Assembly (NCBI GenBank): GCA_964023275.1
Contig: OZ029916.1
Location: 43,312,896 to 43,376,895, forward strand
Length of the DNA: 64,000 nucleotides
Direction of reading: 5' to 3'
Source of the DNA: Norana najaformis
Taxonomy: Eukaryota; Annelida; Clitellata; Crassiclitellata; Hormogastridae
Within the stretch, counting starts at the first letter, position 1; every line of letters starts with the position of its first letter. Below the pieces are notes generated by a model. That model saw nothing but the letters and a program-made list of their open reading frames with translations, was not told the DNA's origin and ran no database searches. The position numbers and the translations under genes were made by a program. Positions 1 through 11,515 of this stretch are shown one piece after another.

Positions 1-199
1 TATTTGGATATACGATCATCTGAAGACTGCTATAGTGCAGTCAAACTAGCATTGGTAACAATAATCCAAGACGGCCATTTCCTTATAAAACAACATTCAT
101 ACACATCATCGCTGGCTTAGCAGAACTACGTAAGTTATTTTCCTATCTATAATGATAGAGAACGTAGCCCACTGTCGACTGTACTTGCCTCTCTGTAAA

Positions 200-760
200 C
201 AGCCTAATCCTTCCTCTCCAGTCAGGCTTTAGGCGATTCTATTCCACTGAAACAACGATCCTGAAAGTCTACAATGACTTTGTTCTTGCTGCTGACAAGG
301 GATATGTAACTGACTTAATACTCCTCGATTTCTCTATTGATTTTGACTTTGTAGATCACTGTATTCTACTCAGTCTTGCTACTGTCTTCGGCATCTCTGG
401 TACATTCCTGAGTTGGTTTGTATCCTACCTCTCTAATGAAACTCAATATGTTCGCATTGGCTGTCTCATATCTAACAATTACTGTGCTCATTAATTTCCC
501 ACAAGGTTCAGTCTTAAGGCCCCTGCCATTCATTCTCTATAGCTCTGCACTCTCAGCCCTTGTCGCTCATCATGGCATAGAAATCCACCTATATGCCGAC
601 GATGCCCGACTCTATGTACATCTCTGGCTATATGAGGTCGCAGATGTTACAAAGCGATTTCACGCATGCATAGATAGCATCATGCTACGGAGTCTGGCTA
701 TGCACCTCACACTTAAACTGCTTTTCACATTGGGAATCAAACCACTGGAGTTCCTCGTAT
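200..760 (+). mobile_element. LINE reverse-transcriptase fragment (CR1/L2/Jockey-like)
   Basis: Translation from position 219 gives a non-LTR retrotransposon reverse transcriptase: a QSGFR start, a LLDFSIDFDFVDHCILL block (normally DLSAAFDTVDH) and VFGISGTFLSWFVSYL. This frame stops at 492. Another frame resumes with PQGSVLRPLPFILY and the catalytic YADD box (592-603). The frame change and missing ends show a dead fragment. Family level is by motif only. Confidence 0.8.
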
Positions 761-794
761 AATCGCAATGCTGAGATATCTTATAAAAGTGTAA

Positions 795-1100
795 TGATTC
801 ACCGCATCGAATGGTTTCGACAGATCAAAGAATACGCCAATGGATAATTCATTATTCTCACTGGCTTCAGGTATAATATGACTTTGCATTTCGAGCAATG
901 CTGTGACAGTGGAGTGTCCAGAGCGAAATCAAATTGGTTTTGTTTTTGAGTAAAGAATTCAATTATCTTGTGTTATTATCTTTTCAAAAATATTTGAAGA
1001 AGTTCGGTTTGGTATCGGTCGGTAGTAAGTTGTGGATTTCGTTTAAAATATGGAATAACTAGCAATGCAAAACTACTCTGCATTGTCAATAAAAAATTAA
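795..1100 (-). mobile_element. LINE reverse-transcriptase fragment, minus strand
   Basis: Reading the minus strand with frame corrections gives a TDRY-PNRTSSNIFEKII block (the usual YRPIS..SKIFEK region), then FRSGHSTVTALLEMQ and LSIGVFFDLSKPFDAVNH (the usual DLSKAFDTVNH block). It is part of the composite repeat; the same segment lies on the plus strand at about 30175-30340. Confidence 0.7.
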
Positions 1101-1344
1101 GTTACTGCAAAATGTACTTGTAATTTTTTACTACCCGCTAATTTACCTTTACCTCTTTTAATGCAATACATCTTGAGCCTTAAATCACCAATATCGTTTA
1201 CAGCATCTGAACGTTTCGCAGGAACACGCCATCAGTCGTATCTGTTGTAAACCACATTTCATACAATCAGTATAATGTCCATAGAAACCATTAGCAAATA
1301 GAAATTTCCTTATTCATGTACTAGTTAAGCATAATTCACTACGT

Positions 1345-1578
1345 TTTATGTTTGATGGTTGTTTCCAAGTTACCACAGAACTGAATTATCACTTCACCAG
1401 ATCTTCAGAAAGATATCATAGACCTACATGTTTCGCTCGCACCAGAACAAAACAGTTCTCCACTGTGAACACTGGACCCACGGTACGGAAATCTTTGCCT
1501 GATGACCTAGCTAAAATTCCTACTGTATCATGCGCCAGTTTGAGACGTGCGAAGTTTACGTGTTGGCCACACTGAGAT
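1345..1578 (+). mobile_element. LINE ORF2 C-terminal fragment
   Basis: The 75-codon reading frame resembles the C-terminus of CR1/Jockey-type ORF2 proteins, with a HFTRSSERYHRP block and the KSLPDDL motif (normally WNSLPDEL). A close copy is at 28205-28435 on the minus strand within the inverted copy of this repeat. Confidence 0.65.
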
Positions 1579-2774
1579 AATTTCTTTTGGAGAAAATATT
1601 TTACATAATACTACATTTGAACAGTTAACGGAAACTGATATAATACGTAATTGTTAAAAATGCCGTCTTGAAATCTGTTATGATAAATTAAGTGACCATA
1701 TTAGCGCCACTTGTTGTCTTTTTAGTCTTCCCTTTCGATGCCGAGTAACATTTTTCTCGAATGAACTGTAATAGGTCTGCTCCCTATTGTAATTTGGAGA
1801 TCAATAAATAAGCTTTCAATTCAAATTTATTCTAACTGTCCTGTTACTCCCATTTTATTCTACTTGGTCTAATTCTCCCATTTGACTCTTCTCTACAAAT
1901 ATAAATAAAAGATCTATTAATGTTCAGCCATACCCAAACAGAAAATTGAAATAAACAATAACTAATGTAACATTTAAATTTTCTTGCATCTGTATACGAT
2001 CATGATTCATTTAATATCTTTGTTTGCACTCTCAAACGGGTGCCATAATCACTACTAAGTCGAGAGGGAATAGCTAGCGCTTCAGTTAATAAGAAAATTA
2101 AGCTAATAAAAGGAGCTAACCAAAGTGAGGTTGACAGTACCTCAACAAATGAGCTCAATAGACTGAAGTGAGATGCTTTGACACGAGCAATTAAGATGTC
2201 GCCTCAAACCATACCCGAATAAGAGGTACATAAGCATCTGAGTTCATTGAGAATGTTGAATCAACTGATTTTAATCTATGAAATATGAACTTGAAAACAT
2301 AAATGTCAGTTCAGCTAGAGGCAAAGACGTACACATAAGCTACGATCAAAATTAGTCAAAATTATAACGTCTATCACGTGACTATGACATGTTCCCTGAC
2401 CTCGGTCTTACCAATGTCTATTTATACCACACAGAACATGCAGCATCTTTCCATTTTTCTGTTGAAGAGGATCAACAAAGAAATGTTAATAAATGTAAAA
2501 ATGTCAAAAAATTATTTATAATCTTTTTTGTTAGAATTGAGCAAAAGTGTCAAAAACACACTTAAAATTGTCAGACAATCAAAACAATAAAAAATTGTTG
2601 CATTGTCTAATAAACTATTGGCGTAACGGTCAGTAATTCAGCATCTCTTTTAGTAATAAAATCTAGAGTTCCTCTCAGCCAATATTTCAATATTTCTTGT
2701 TAGTAAATAATCCTGTCTTTCTTTTAGTTCCTACACCTCTTTAGATGCCTAAATTTAGACCGGACCTGGAACAT

Positions 2775-2885
2775 TTTCTTTGCATTAACTGACAGTGTTG
2801 GCTAATTAGAAAATATTGCTAAATTTTACAACTAAAACATTTATTTGAGAAATTTCGCTTTCATGGAATCTGCAGTTGAAAACTT
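2775..2885 (+). repeat. Short dispersed repeat, paired with 25450-25565
   Basis: About 110 bp here matches 25450-25565 in direct orientation, sharing runs around TTTACAACTAAA and CATTTATTTGAGAAATTTC. It abuts the composite repeat in both places, although the composite itself is inverted between the two sites. It ends about 50 bp before the next gene's ATG. Confidence 0.6.
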
Positions 2886-2932
2886 TCCTTTGCTGCCATT
2901 AAGACTCAAAGAATTGTGAAGCTACTTAAACA

Positions 2933-3774
2933 ATGGATCGAAAACTCGTGTTATTTTTAGCAGTGCTTGGTGTTTGTGCTATCTTCTACAGCATACACAG
3001 TGTTATCCTAAATAGCTTACACAGTGCAGAATATAAACTGACAACTTCTACGCGTTTTGAACTTGATTTCATCTCACCAACCTATAGGAAGTGTCAGGAT
3101 CTATTTTCGAATACACCGGCTGACAATTTCTCCATGTCGTCTATGTTTCAACAAATGGCCCAAGCATTCGAAGCTGAAGTCAGGGTTGCGACCAATGGAG
3201 TTAGGGAGGGATTATCACAACAGTTAAAGCAAAGTATTTGGCTTTGCACTACCTTGCGGGGCAGAAGCATGTAAAAACCATATGCGAAACTGGATTTAAC
3301 TTTGGCCACAGTTCATTCAATTTCCTGACGGCCAATGCTTACGCGGTTGTGCATTCTTTTGATCTTGGGATTCATAAGTATGCACATCGTATGTCAGGAT
3401 ACGTGAAAAGCCTTTTTCCGGAAAGATTTTTTATTCATTTTGGAGACTCTGTTAAAACAATTCCAAAGTTTATCGAAGAAAATCCAGACGTTACATGTGC
3501 CATCATGTTCGTGGACGGGGGTCACTTGTATGACGTCGCATTATCTGATATTACACAATTCGCTAGAATGGCAAATTTGAAGAGAAATATTATGATATTT
3601 GACGATTATCCAACTGCTTCTAGAAACAAGTTTGGAAAAGCCTGGGAAAAAGCTGTTATGACGGGAGTCGTTAGCGAACTGATGCGGTGTGGCTACGGAG
3701 AAATATCATCCGCACATAGAGGATTTACAATCGGAGAAGTGAAAAAGAGACCAGAATTGAAGGAATCTGTGTAA
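2933..3774 (+). CDS. Methyltransf_24-type membrane methyltransferase, frameshifted
   Basis: A predicted class-I SAM-dependent methyltransferase anchored as a type II membrane protein (transmembrane segment about residues 4-22). Family-typical blocks are KAKYLALHYLAG, a SAM-binding ETGFNFGHSSFNFLTA motif, HSFDLG, the acidic FVDGGHLYDVALSDI block (DGxHxY) and MIFDDYP. The ATG at 2933 opens a frame that ends with a stop just after 3270. The methyltransferase core continues in another frame, from about 3214 to the TAA at 3772-3774. Skipping two bases near 3212-3213 joins them into about 280 residues. No intron fits such a small gap, so this is either a pseudogenising frameshift or an assembly error. 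The substrate is unknown. Homologues are often in expanded families, and glycan or small-molecule O-methylation is only inferred. Confidence 0.75.
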
Positions 3775-4689
3775 AAGCACTGTCACGCTCAGATTTGACT
3801 GAGCTTTAAATTAAATGACATCCATCTGTCAAATACCCAATGCACGAACCCTTTAGTGCTGGTATTCTTGCGCTTTAAGCTTTGAACTTGGAGTCTTAAC
3901 CAAAATGAGGACTATGGTAGATGTATGTAAATTGCCTAAAAAGAAAAATACATCGTTTTTGTCTGCTAATAAAATGTTATTGGCATGTTTCGATTACGAG
4001 ATATGTTACTATGTGTTAATTCCATATGGATATAATGTCTATTAGTTCAGAAACGGTGTGCAGAGGTCGGCGGTAGGAGTCAAACACGCCAGGAAGAATA
4101 ATTATTTTTGTTTATAATACTTATTATGTGTTTGCCGATTTAGCAATACAGAACTTGACGGAGGTACATGTAGATAATGGATTAATGGGAGAAGCTGGTC
4201 GCTGTAAGGTCCACTGGTGGTAGAATAGTAGAATGTGCCACGTGTCAGGTTTTTGTAACTACAATGGCGTCGCACAAAATGTAACTGTGTGCAAACTGTG
4301 GGTGCGGATTTTTATGAGTGATCAGCTATGACTGCACACCTCGATTTATGTTGAAAACCTGGCCGTTGAGGAAAGACTGTTGAAAGCGACGCAGTTGGAC
4401 CTTCCGGTTTGCTTTTAGGCGTTTAAACACCAATTCTAGTCGAATTGCGTGATTACATCGGATTTGATAAATAAATATTCAGTAAAAGTACAGTTTCCTT
4501 ACTTCAATGGTAAACCTTATTTGTCCTCATTTACACTTCATAGTGTTTTACTTGATATCCTGCTCAAGTCATTACATCATCTAAAAGTCACTGCACAAGA
4601 AGTCCCTTTCTTGACCATCGACTGCTACCTTGTGCATTATGAGAATCTACTCTAATCTAAACTAATCCAACGGTCTGAAATATCTTTAG
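3775..4689. other. Intergenic stretch, nothing recognised
   Basis: AT-rich sequence between the methyltransferase and the GT61 fragment. A short frame near 4185-4300 (EKLVAVRSTGGRIVECATC) looks vaguely like a cysteine-containing retroelement N-terminus, but it is too short to assign. No supported gene, repeat array or RNA. Confidence 0.4.
3968..3973 (+). terminator. Possible polyadenylation signal
   Basis: AATAAA about 195 bp after the stop of the Methyltransf_24-type gene, on the same strand. It is motif-based only, and such hexamers are common in AT-rich DNA. Confidence 0.3.
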
Positions 4690-4905
4690 CTGAAGTCCAT
4701 TTTCTGGTATTGTAATGTATCCATGGCCCGACCAGTGTTTCAATTTGCGTATAGTTTCCGAATCGTAAAGAAAGTTCTCATTCGCGCCTGCATTCACCTG
4801 TACATTTTTCTGTTGAAGAAATATTTTTCCATTTATCATAGTGTCTTTTGTTTAGATGTTCTAATCGAAGTTGATGTAGTGCTGGATTACAAACTAGACA
4901 AAATA
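4690..4905 (-). pseudogene. Duplicated GT61/DUF563 gene fragment
   Basis: About 215 bp matches, in the same orientation, the interior of the GT61 gene at roughly 7095-7310, including stretches around TGAAGTCCATTTTCT and GAAGAAATATTTTTCCA. It has many substitutions, no complete reading frame and no flanking gene sequence. It is therefore a relic of a tandem or segmental duplication about 1 kb downstream of the gene it derives from. Confidence 0.75.
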
Positions 4906-5634
4906 TTTTCAAAAGTTTTGCTTCCTGAAAATTTTTTGGTGATTATGATAGACAGCTTCATGCAGATTGACTGTATCACGCAGAAATTTGGCGAAACATG
5001 AAATCAGCGTTTATCAAATTTAGCGTGTTTAATCGCACAACAATGCTGACATAGGCCTACTGCATAGTTCAAACTAAGGAGTGTCTAACCCGTTGCATTA
5101 AATCTTAGAAAGCCCAAGAAAACAGGCAAAACTGTTGACAAAAATTACAAGTATTGTAAAGTTTCGAAATTTGAGTAACAGCAAAGATTATTTCAGCGAC
5201 TTTATAAACTCAAAACTTCAAATTTAGACCGAAGAAACGTGCAAGAAAATTCAAGTAGCTACTGGAGTATTTTGTACTTGGTTTTGTAATTTATTATTCT
5301 TATTAGTAAGCATTAGCCAGTGTATTTTCTGACATTCAGAGTCTAACTTTTGTCAGTTTTTGCAAATTGTATGAATAATTTTTGCACAGTGTAACATTGT
5401 GTAATTTTCTCAATGAAAATATGCCCTCGACAAAACTTTCCAATTGAATTTCAAATACACATTCCTGTAGCCAGGTGCACATTAATTCATAAATATTTAT
5501 AACAGTGCGAAAGTTGAACTAGTATACGATGGGCTATGGTGCTTGTGTATGAAAAAGAAAATCAATATTAATATATTATGTAGGTAAGAATTCAGACAGA
5601 TATCGGGAGTGGCATGTATATCTGACTTTGCCTT
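4906..5634. other. Intergenic stretch, nothing recognised
   Basis: AT-rich DNA without a supportable ORF, tandem repeat or RNA gene between the GT61 fragment and a LINE tail piece. Confidence 0.4.
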
Positions 5635-5830
5635 CTAAAGGTACGAAAGCCAGGTTGAGATGGAATGGTCAAGTTTCGAGGACGGGGAAGAAACCTGCAT
5701 TAAAAGAATTATGGGAGCAGAGGTAACGGAATCAGGGACGACCAAGATGAGATGGGAGGCATGATTCAACAAGAACTAATGCTTCTCACACTAAGGAAGG
5801 AAGATACTGAAGATTGAAACAAATGAAACA
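5635..5830 (+). mobile_element. LINE ORF2 C-terminal remnant
   Basis: The plus-strand frame reads KARLRWNGQVSRTGKKPALK followed, with stops, by NQGRPR..RW. This resembles the RLRWYGHV...GRPRxRW tail of many non-LTR retrotransposon ORF2 proteins. It is short and degenerate. Confidence 0.5.
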
Positions 5831-5876
5831 AATGGAAAAGAAGGATCCCTGTGGCTGACCCCTCCCCTAGTCGGAA

Positions 5877-5882
5877 TTTATT
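5877..5882 (-). terminator. Possible polyadenylation signal of GT61 gene
   Basis: Minus-strand AATAAA about 60 bp beyond the GT61 stop codon. The position is suitable, but this is only a motif match. Confidence 0.35.
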
Positions 5883-5940
5883 AGAGCCAGAAGGAGAGAG
5901 ATGTAGGCGAGAATACAAACGTTAACATCCATAACAGTCA

Positions 5941-7695
5941 TTATTTTAGAAGCGCTATGGACTTATCTATATCGGCTTGTAAGCTATTAATGGACACATT
6001 GATGACTCTGAGACAACCTCCTTGAGAATGGACGCCACGCCAGTGGTGACCAAGCACATTAGACAAACGCTGATAACATAAATTTACAAAAGGTGGGTTG
6101 CATACGCCTTCAATAACGAAAGTTCCAGGCTGCGAGAAAATAATGTTTGAAAGTCCAGCTCCATGCGGTGCAACGACTAACGCTGCGGAGTGAAACATTT
6201 TCATCGTTTCATTAAGTGAAGGAACTGGATTATCGGTAAACAAGGAGAAGCTAAGGCTGTGTGCTGCGGCTGTTCGTCTCACCATAGTTTCAATGGCTGT
6301 ATGTTCGATGAATTTTCGTTTTCCTGATCTTCGTATTAAGATGACTTTATTGCGTTGCTGAGATTGAAAATTCTCAGTGATGTACTTTCTATAAAGCATT
6401 GACATAACTTGTATTTCTTGAATATTGGCCCAACCACACATTGTAGACCTTGGTAGATACACTAAGTTTGCTCTGCATGTTCCACTAATAATTCTGTTCT
6501 TATTAATACCCAAAGTGGCCAGTAATTCTGCTGTCTGGCCTCCTGTGTGCGTCGCAAGTATTTTGTTTTCTGAATTGCGCTTAAGAAACTCAACATTAAG
6601 TGATAGCCTCGGAATGACTTCAATCATTCGATGAAATGTTCCTCCGCCTCAAAACTGAGATAAAACCATGACTTCATCATAAAGAGGAATTGTGTCTATA
6701 TCTGACGGAGGTTTAGCTGTTTTTCTGTAGCTAAAGCCGAATTGCACGAGCTTTATATTTCCACTCCACACTTCGCTGTACGAGTTCACAGTGCCATCGT
6801 GAATTATATGCAGGTAAAACGCAAAAGGCGGCGTTTCAGAATAGAAGTGTAAAGAATAGGCTGTTCCACTGTTAGGCCAATAAATAGCTCTATTCAGTGG
6901 TTTGGAGTTCAGCGCCAGAAGACGTAATGATTGCGGTTTAACAGTTTTATTAATATTGCGTATGCAAGTCCTGTTGAACATGACATCATATATCGATCGG
7001 GTTTTACCGGGAGTATCTATCCACTGGCATAGTTCCTCATCTGCAGTCCATTCGAAATATTCATTTATTAGAATGTTTGAAGTATCGTCAATTGAAGTCC
7101 ATTTTCTTGTCTTGTCATGTATCCATGGCAAGAACAATGTTTCAATTTGTGTAAAGTTTCCTAGTTGGTGAAGAAAGTTGTCATCCGCGCCTCCAATCAC
7201 CTGTATTTTGTCTACTGAAGAAATATTTTTCCACTTATCAGAGTCCCTTTTCTTCAGATGTTCTAAACGAAGATGATGTAGTGCTTGATTATATACATGT
7301 ACTCGATCAAGAAATGGAAGCAAGGCTTCGACTGCGAGTCCAGAGAACGGATATTTCGTAGCATGCAAAACTGAGGGGTCAAATTTGTCTGTACTATAAC
7401 CCTTATCAACTCCGATTGTGAATTTTTTTCGATGTATCATCAATTTCGATATTTGTACAATTTTAGACGATTGCTGAAATAATACGAGAAGGCAGGTGAC
7501 ACACACTACCACTGTGAAGCTGAAGTAAAAGTGCCAGTGCTTTGTGAATGTTTCAATTGCTAATTTCAACCAAGATCTTTTCGCATTTTCCATTGCAAAA
7601 ATGAGAGTGCTTGTCGACACAGGAAGACCTAAATAACGATAATATGTCGCGCATTCATTCCCGCTAATGAAAACATTTCCGTCATTGATTAGCAC
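5941..7695 (-). CDS. GT61/DUF563 glycosyltransferase with one in-frame TGA
   Basis: A single continuous frame of 584 codon positions, interrupted only by one TGA at 6649-6651 (position 349). Downstream it continues in the same frame as GGGTFHRMIEVIPRLSL and ends after 228 residues from the next Met. The family (EOGT, POMGNT2, xylosyltransferase relatives) transfers sugars in the ER or Golgi. Evidence is the RMIEVIPRL block, the LIRRSGKRKF block and the signature APHGAGLSN (about positions 509-517), followed by PGTFVIE. A type II transmembrane segment lies at about residues 57-74, and Met35 is a likelier start than Met1. The residue before GGGTFH is probably Trp in relatives, so TGG to TGA is the simplest explanation. 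It is either a recent pseudogene, a null allele or an assembly error, since everything else is intact. The acceptor substrate is unknown. Confidence 0.8.
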
Positions 7696-8459
7696 CCAGT
7701 TTCATTTCACATTATACTTGCAATTTGAGCTTATGACAAAATGATGATGTTGTTGCAGATAGAATATAAATTATAACAGTCGTTCAGTTTACTGTAACGC
7801 ACACGACCACAAAATTAGTTAAATGCTTATTTAAATACTCGTGACGGCTTCCGAAGCTTTAAAAGCTGATATTTCTTCAATATAGTTTGAAGTTCTAATT
7901 CGCAATTTCTCAAATCATTTAGAAATTTCTTTTGAGCAAAAATAAGAATAGTTGATAATTTAAATCTGATAACAAAATTAAAAATAAATTACACTGAAAC
8001 CTATGTCGATATTATTAATTATAAAACTTGTGCGCGATTTGAACGCAATAGATTGCCGTTCTGTATTATGAGTGGCCTGAATGGTAGAACCTTGTGCAAG
8101 CTGGCCCCAGTCTTTAAATTAGCTACGATCATTGTTCAGGCTCGTTCAGTGACAACTGCATCTGAACAAACTGTATCATTACTGACAACTGTATCCATAC
8201 AGGCGTCATAATATGAGAATACTGAAGCCTGTGTAATATCAGATAACCTGCATAGCACGTTTACCTGTCGGATGTATGATAATTAGAATTAATCATAAGA
8301 TATATATTCTCAGTTTTGAAACTACTTCTGAAGTGTTTGCATGAACCCTTGCAAATCACGAATGACATATTTTGCCATGCAATTCTCCATGACATAACAA
8401 TTTAATCAAGAGAAGAAACGCAGAAAAAAATTTACAGGTTGAAAGAAGCTTCATGCTGT
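7696..8459. other. Intergenic stretch, nothing recognised
   Basis: Upstream region of the minus-strand GT61 gene; AT-rich, no convincing ORF or repeat. It presumably contains the GT61 promoter, but I see no distinctive core element. Confidence 0.4.
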
Positions 8460-8970
8460 TGCTGCCTAATAAAGCTGTCATGTGACTATGACCTATGACC
8501 CGACCTCGATCTCCTCAAGAACTATTTCTATTACATAGAAAATCCTTCATCCTCCCACCTTTGATTTGGTGAAGGACTAAGCATAAGAAATGTCCAAAAC
8601 AGATATCCAAAAATGCACTCAAAAATCTTTTGTTGAGGATCGAGCAAATAGATGTAAACAAAATACGCGGAAAGTGTCAGATGATCAAAACTAATATGTA
8701 AAATTATCCAATGAGCTCTTGGCAAATGGTTCAATAATCTAATCAGTAATCCAGTGTTCGATAGTCTGTTTTTTAAGAAAATAATCCAAAAGTTTTCTTT
8801 GAGTAGATAATCAATTGTTCATTATAGTCCACAATCCAGTGTTTTTTTATTAATTCAATGTTCCTTTCAGGGAATAGTCCAATGTTTCTTTTAATGCATG
8901 AACTTGCAATTGCTGATGCACTTTACAACTGCATTTATGATAATGAGGTGGATTTCAAAGCTAACTTTCT
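8460..8970 (+). repeat. Partial diverged copy of the composite repeat
   Basis: Resembles 2370-2760 in the same orientation: GTGACTATGAC, a CCTCGATCTC/CCTCGGTCTT block, then AT-rich sequence with AGTAATCCAGT-like motifs. It is more diverged than copies A and B. Confidence 0.5.
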
Positions 8971-9779
8971 GCGAATCACTTCACTAGCGAAATAAGGAGT
9001 TTCATTAGTCGAGGAGGATTTAAAATAATACAGACTTTGAAATGAACCCACCTCGACGGGTCGCTCTTACCAGGCCCTACATCAATGAGCTGAAGGGGTG
9101 TTGAAAATCCACTTAACCCCTTTGCATAACCTTGTTTCTTTTACCTTCTCAGGACAAAGGCTTTTGAAGAAATTTATAGCTTCAATAAAATTTGCATTAA
9201 AAATAGCATTTAACAATACATGTGAACAGGAACTTCCGCGCTTTGAATCTTTTCGTTTAAAATGCCGAGGTTCTACCAAATCAGCTCTAATAGTCTGGAA
9301 CACGTCTGATGCCTCAATACAATTCACCGACAAAGTTGCTGCTTACAATCGAGAAGTTTTACTTCGATGAACAGAGTTCCGGCATTGGTTTAACTTAATC
9401 CAGTCATCTTAAGCTTTTGTGTAGACATCACTACATATTTCGTTTCTTCGGGTTTACTGCAGAAATTCCTTCGTTTTGTGATTGAGCCACTGGATGACAG
9501 ATTTTGTAAGTTTCTAAATTCCGGAAAGTTTCAGAAATGTCCAATAGAAAATTTAATTTAAGCTCCAATCTGGTCTCCTCTGATCGTCCTTTGTAATGTT
9601 GTTAGCCCACAACTTTCCAACCCGTCTGTGATCGAGGTGGCCTTTTTATTGTTGCCTCGGCATATTACTTTGAAGGTGTTTCACTGTTGTGCATAATCAT
9701 TCCCAAGTCCCGTTTATCCTCACTTACTGAATTTTATATCCCAATTCTCACAACAACTGTTTGTATCTCTTCCCAATAT
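8971..9779. other. Intergenic stretch, no recognised gene
   Basis: A 90-codon open frame at 9098-9370 (+) has no recognisable motif, and I do not call it a gene. The rest is unremarkable. Confidence 0.4.
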
Positions 9780-10275
9780 GCACTACCGAGCACTTATTCA
9801 CCTTAGAAGCATCTGCCTGTTCTGATACTATTTGTGCATTCTTCTTAGCTCCTCTTGCAGTATATCCGCTTCTTCTTCATCAACTGCTGCTCTACATAGT
9901 TCTGTACTATCCGTCAACTTAGATATTTATGATAACATCTCGACAATTATTTCGTTAATAAATTTACGAACACCAGTGGATCAAGCATGGATTCTTGCGA
10001 CGCTCCGCTTTGCACTCTTGTCGATCCAGAATATTTGTCTTGCATTCCCCCTCCATTTCCTCTTGATATCCAGATTTGAATCGCTGTAATCACAAATGCT
10101 TGCAACATTTCAGCCAATTTAACATTAGGTACTTTGTCAGATGCTCTGAGAAAATCTAGGTAAACCACATCTACAGATTTTCCATGATCTCTCCTCTCAT
10201 ATACCTCTTCAAAGAACTCCAACCGACTTGTCAAATGTTCGACTTCTTGTAAACACATAATGACTGCCATTCATT
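9780..10275 (-). mobile_element. LINE reverse-transcriptase fragment
   Basis: The minus-strand frame (9947-10270) reads TSRLEFFEEVYERRDHGKS, then VDVVYLDFLRASDKVPN and SGASQESMLDPLVFVNLL. These are degenerate versions of the VDVIYLDFQKAFDKVPH and SGVPQGSVLGPLLFxIFIND blocks of Jockey/CR1-clade reverse transcriptases. Further 3' the AFADDTxLY box region is decayed. The element is inactive. Confidence 0.8.
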
Positions 10276-11454
10276 ATATCATACTCAACAAAAACGTTCC
10301 ATAATGTTATCCTTAAACATTCTCTCCATGATCTTGCACGCAGAGACTAGTTAGTAATACCAGTGGTAATTAAACTAATTGATCTGTAGTTGCATCTGCA
10401 GTATGTGATAAGCAGTTTTACAACTTTTTGCTTTTTGATGCATTTCAGGCCGCTTGATAGACTGGCTCTAGGAAGACATCCCCGTTGGAACCTATTTCAC
10501 ACCTCAAACTTAAAATCAGTGTGCCGTTGCTGCGAACAAGAAAACCTAAATTTAGAATCCAAGGAGAAAACCTAGATGATCATTTTTTTCTCAGAGTGTT
10601 TCAATCAGACTGGAAACGCTTTAAGTGTAATTGAATTCGCAGGCCTATGTCAAGATACGTTAGCAGTTCATCTGATTTTAAATAATAAATGTTCGAGTTA
10701 ATTGACACAGTATATGACTAGCTTTCTCATCTTCTCGATTAGCATATTTAGAAAGTCGAAAGGCATTAACTAAATGTTCACTTATTTTAAAAATTGTACT
10801 TGAAGGCTGACTGCCAAGCCATTTACTTTTAGTATGGATATTGCGAAGAATCGCCTCCTGAAGTTGATTTTTATTGTCAATACAGTGGCTGTTGTGTACA
10901 TTGTTTATCGCGTGAGTAACATGTAAATCCAATGATAATGATAATGATAATGAGAAGAAGAAAGAGGAGGAGGAGGAGAAGGAAAAGAAGGAGAAGGAGA
11001 AGAAGAAGATGACGAAGAAGAAGAATATTGGGGCAGGTCGTAGTGATAGACACATCCTAATGACATCTGGCGCAGCCTCATCAAAGCCGAGTTCCCTGCT
11101 ACAAAGGAGCCAGTTGGACTTGTCAGGTCGAATTAGAAACGTCGCATTGGCGTAGCTTTATCCCCAGGGAGAGCGGCAAGTGCCTTGCCAGGAACGCAAC
11201 ATATGTCACTGTTAGTGACACCCTGGCAGAACATCCTAGACTGCAGGTGCTGCCGCTAAGACATCAGCTGCAAGACAACAGTCCAAATACTCAGCGATTC
11301 TCTCAACTTTGTGCTCTTCGCTTTAAAACGATGGGTCCATCAAATCAAGTTCACTTTACTCTCATCAACCGCCTCGGCCATCGCCTTTCGCATGTATCGG
11401 AAGATAACTGCGAGACTATTTTCCTCAATCAGCTCTAACTCTAATCCTATGTAA
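10276..11454. other. Intergenic stretch with polypurine tract
   Basis: Contains a GAT/GAA-rich polypurine tract at about 10930-11028, which creates a spurious Phe/Ser-rich frame on the minus strand. No gene is supported. Confidence 0.45.
10930..11028. repeat. Polypurine (GAA/GAG)-rich low-complexity tract
   Basis: Starts as repeated GATAAT and grades into GAAGAAGAGG-type sequence, almost purely purine on the plus strand. Confidence 0.8.
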
Positions 11455-11515
11455 TCTAATAACCTCTACAGCGCCGTTATCGTAATGCCTAAGACATCAA
11501 TGGTTGGTAGCTTTA
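11455..11515 (+). repeat. Dispersed TACAGCGCCGTTATCGTAAT retroelement tail
   Basis: One of at least seven short copies of a motif (TCTATAGCGCC followed by GTTATCATAATGC-like sequence and an ATCAATGGT-like block). Others are near 32130, 46120, 46985, 50540, 50760, 54500 and 57560. At 57290-57590 the motif follows a LINE ORF2 C-terminus, so these copies are probably 3' tails of that LINE or of a SINE that borrows it. Confidence 0.55.

Larger units (their letters stand above)
795..2760. repeat. Composite LINE-derived repeat, copy A
   Basis: About 2 kb that is matched, inverted, by 25595-30350, where two younger insertions interrupt it, and partly in direct orientation by 8460-8970. It contains a minus-strand LINE reverse-transcriptase piece (about 795-1100) and a plus-strand LINE C-terminal piece (1345-1578), followed by about 1.1 kb of AT-rich sequence without an ORF. 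Because both copies carry the same head-to-head LINE pieces, the rearrangement came before the duplication. Confidence 0.75.

Noticed and set aside
6649..6651. TGA read as selenocysteine
   Set aside because: GT61 enzymes are not selenoproteins, the position looks like a lost Trp codon, and I see no SECIS-like structure that I can support.
9098..9370. 90-codon open frame
   Set aside because: No motif, no splice support and no homologous segment elsewhere in the window; open frames of this length are expected by chance.
10678..11055. Phe/Ser-rich 125-codon frame on the minus strand
   Set aside because: Driven by the polypurine tract; the remainder has no recognisable domain.
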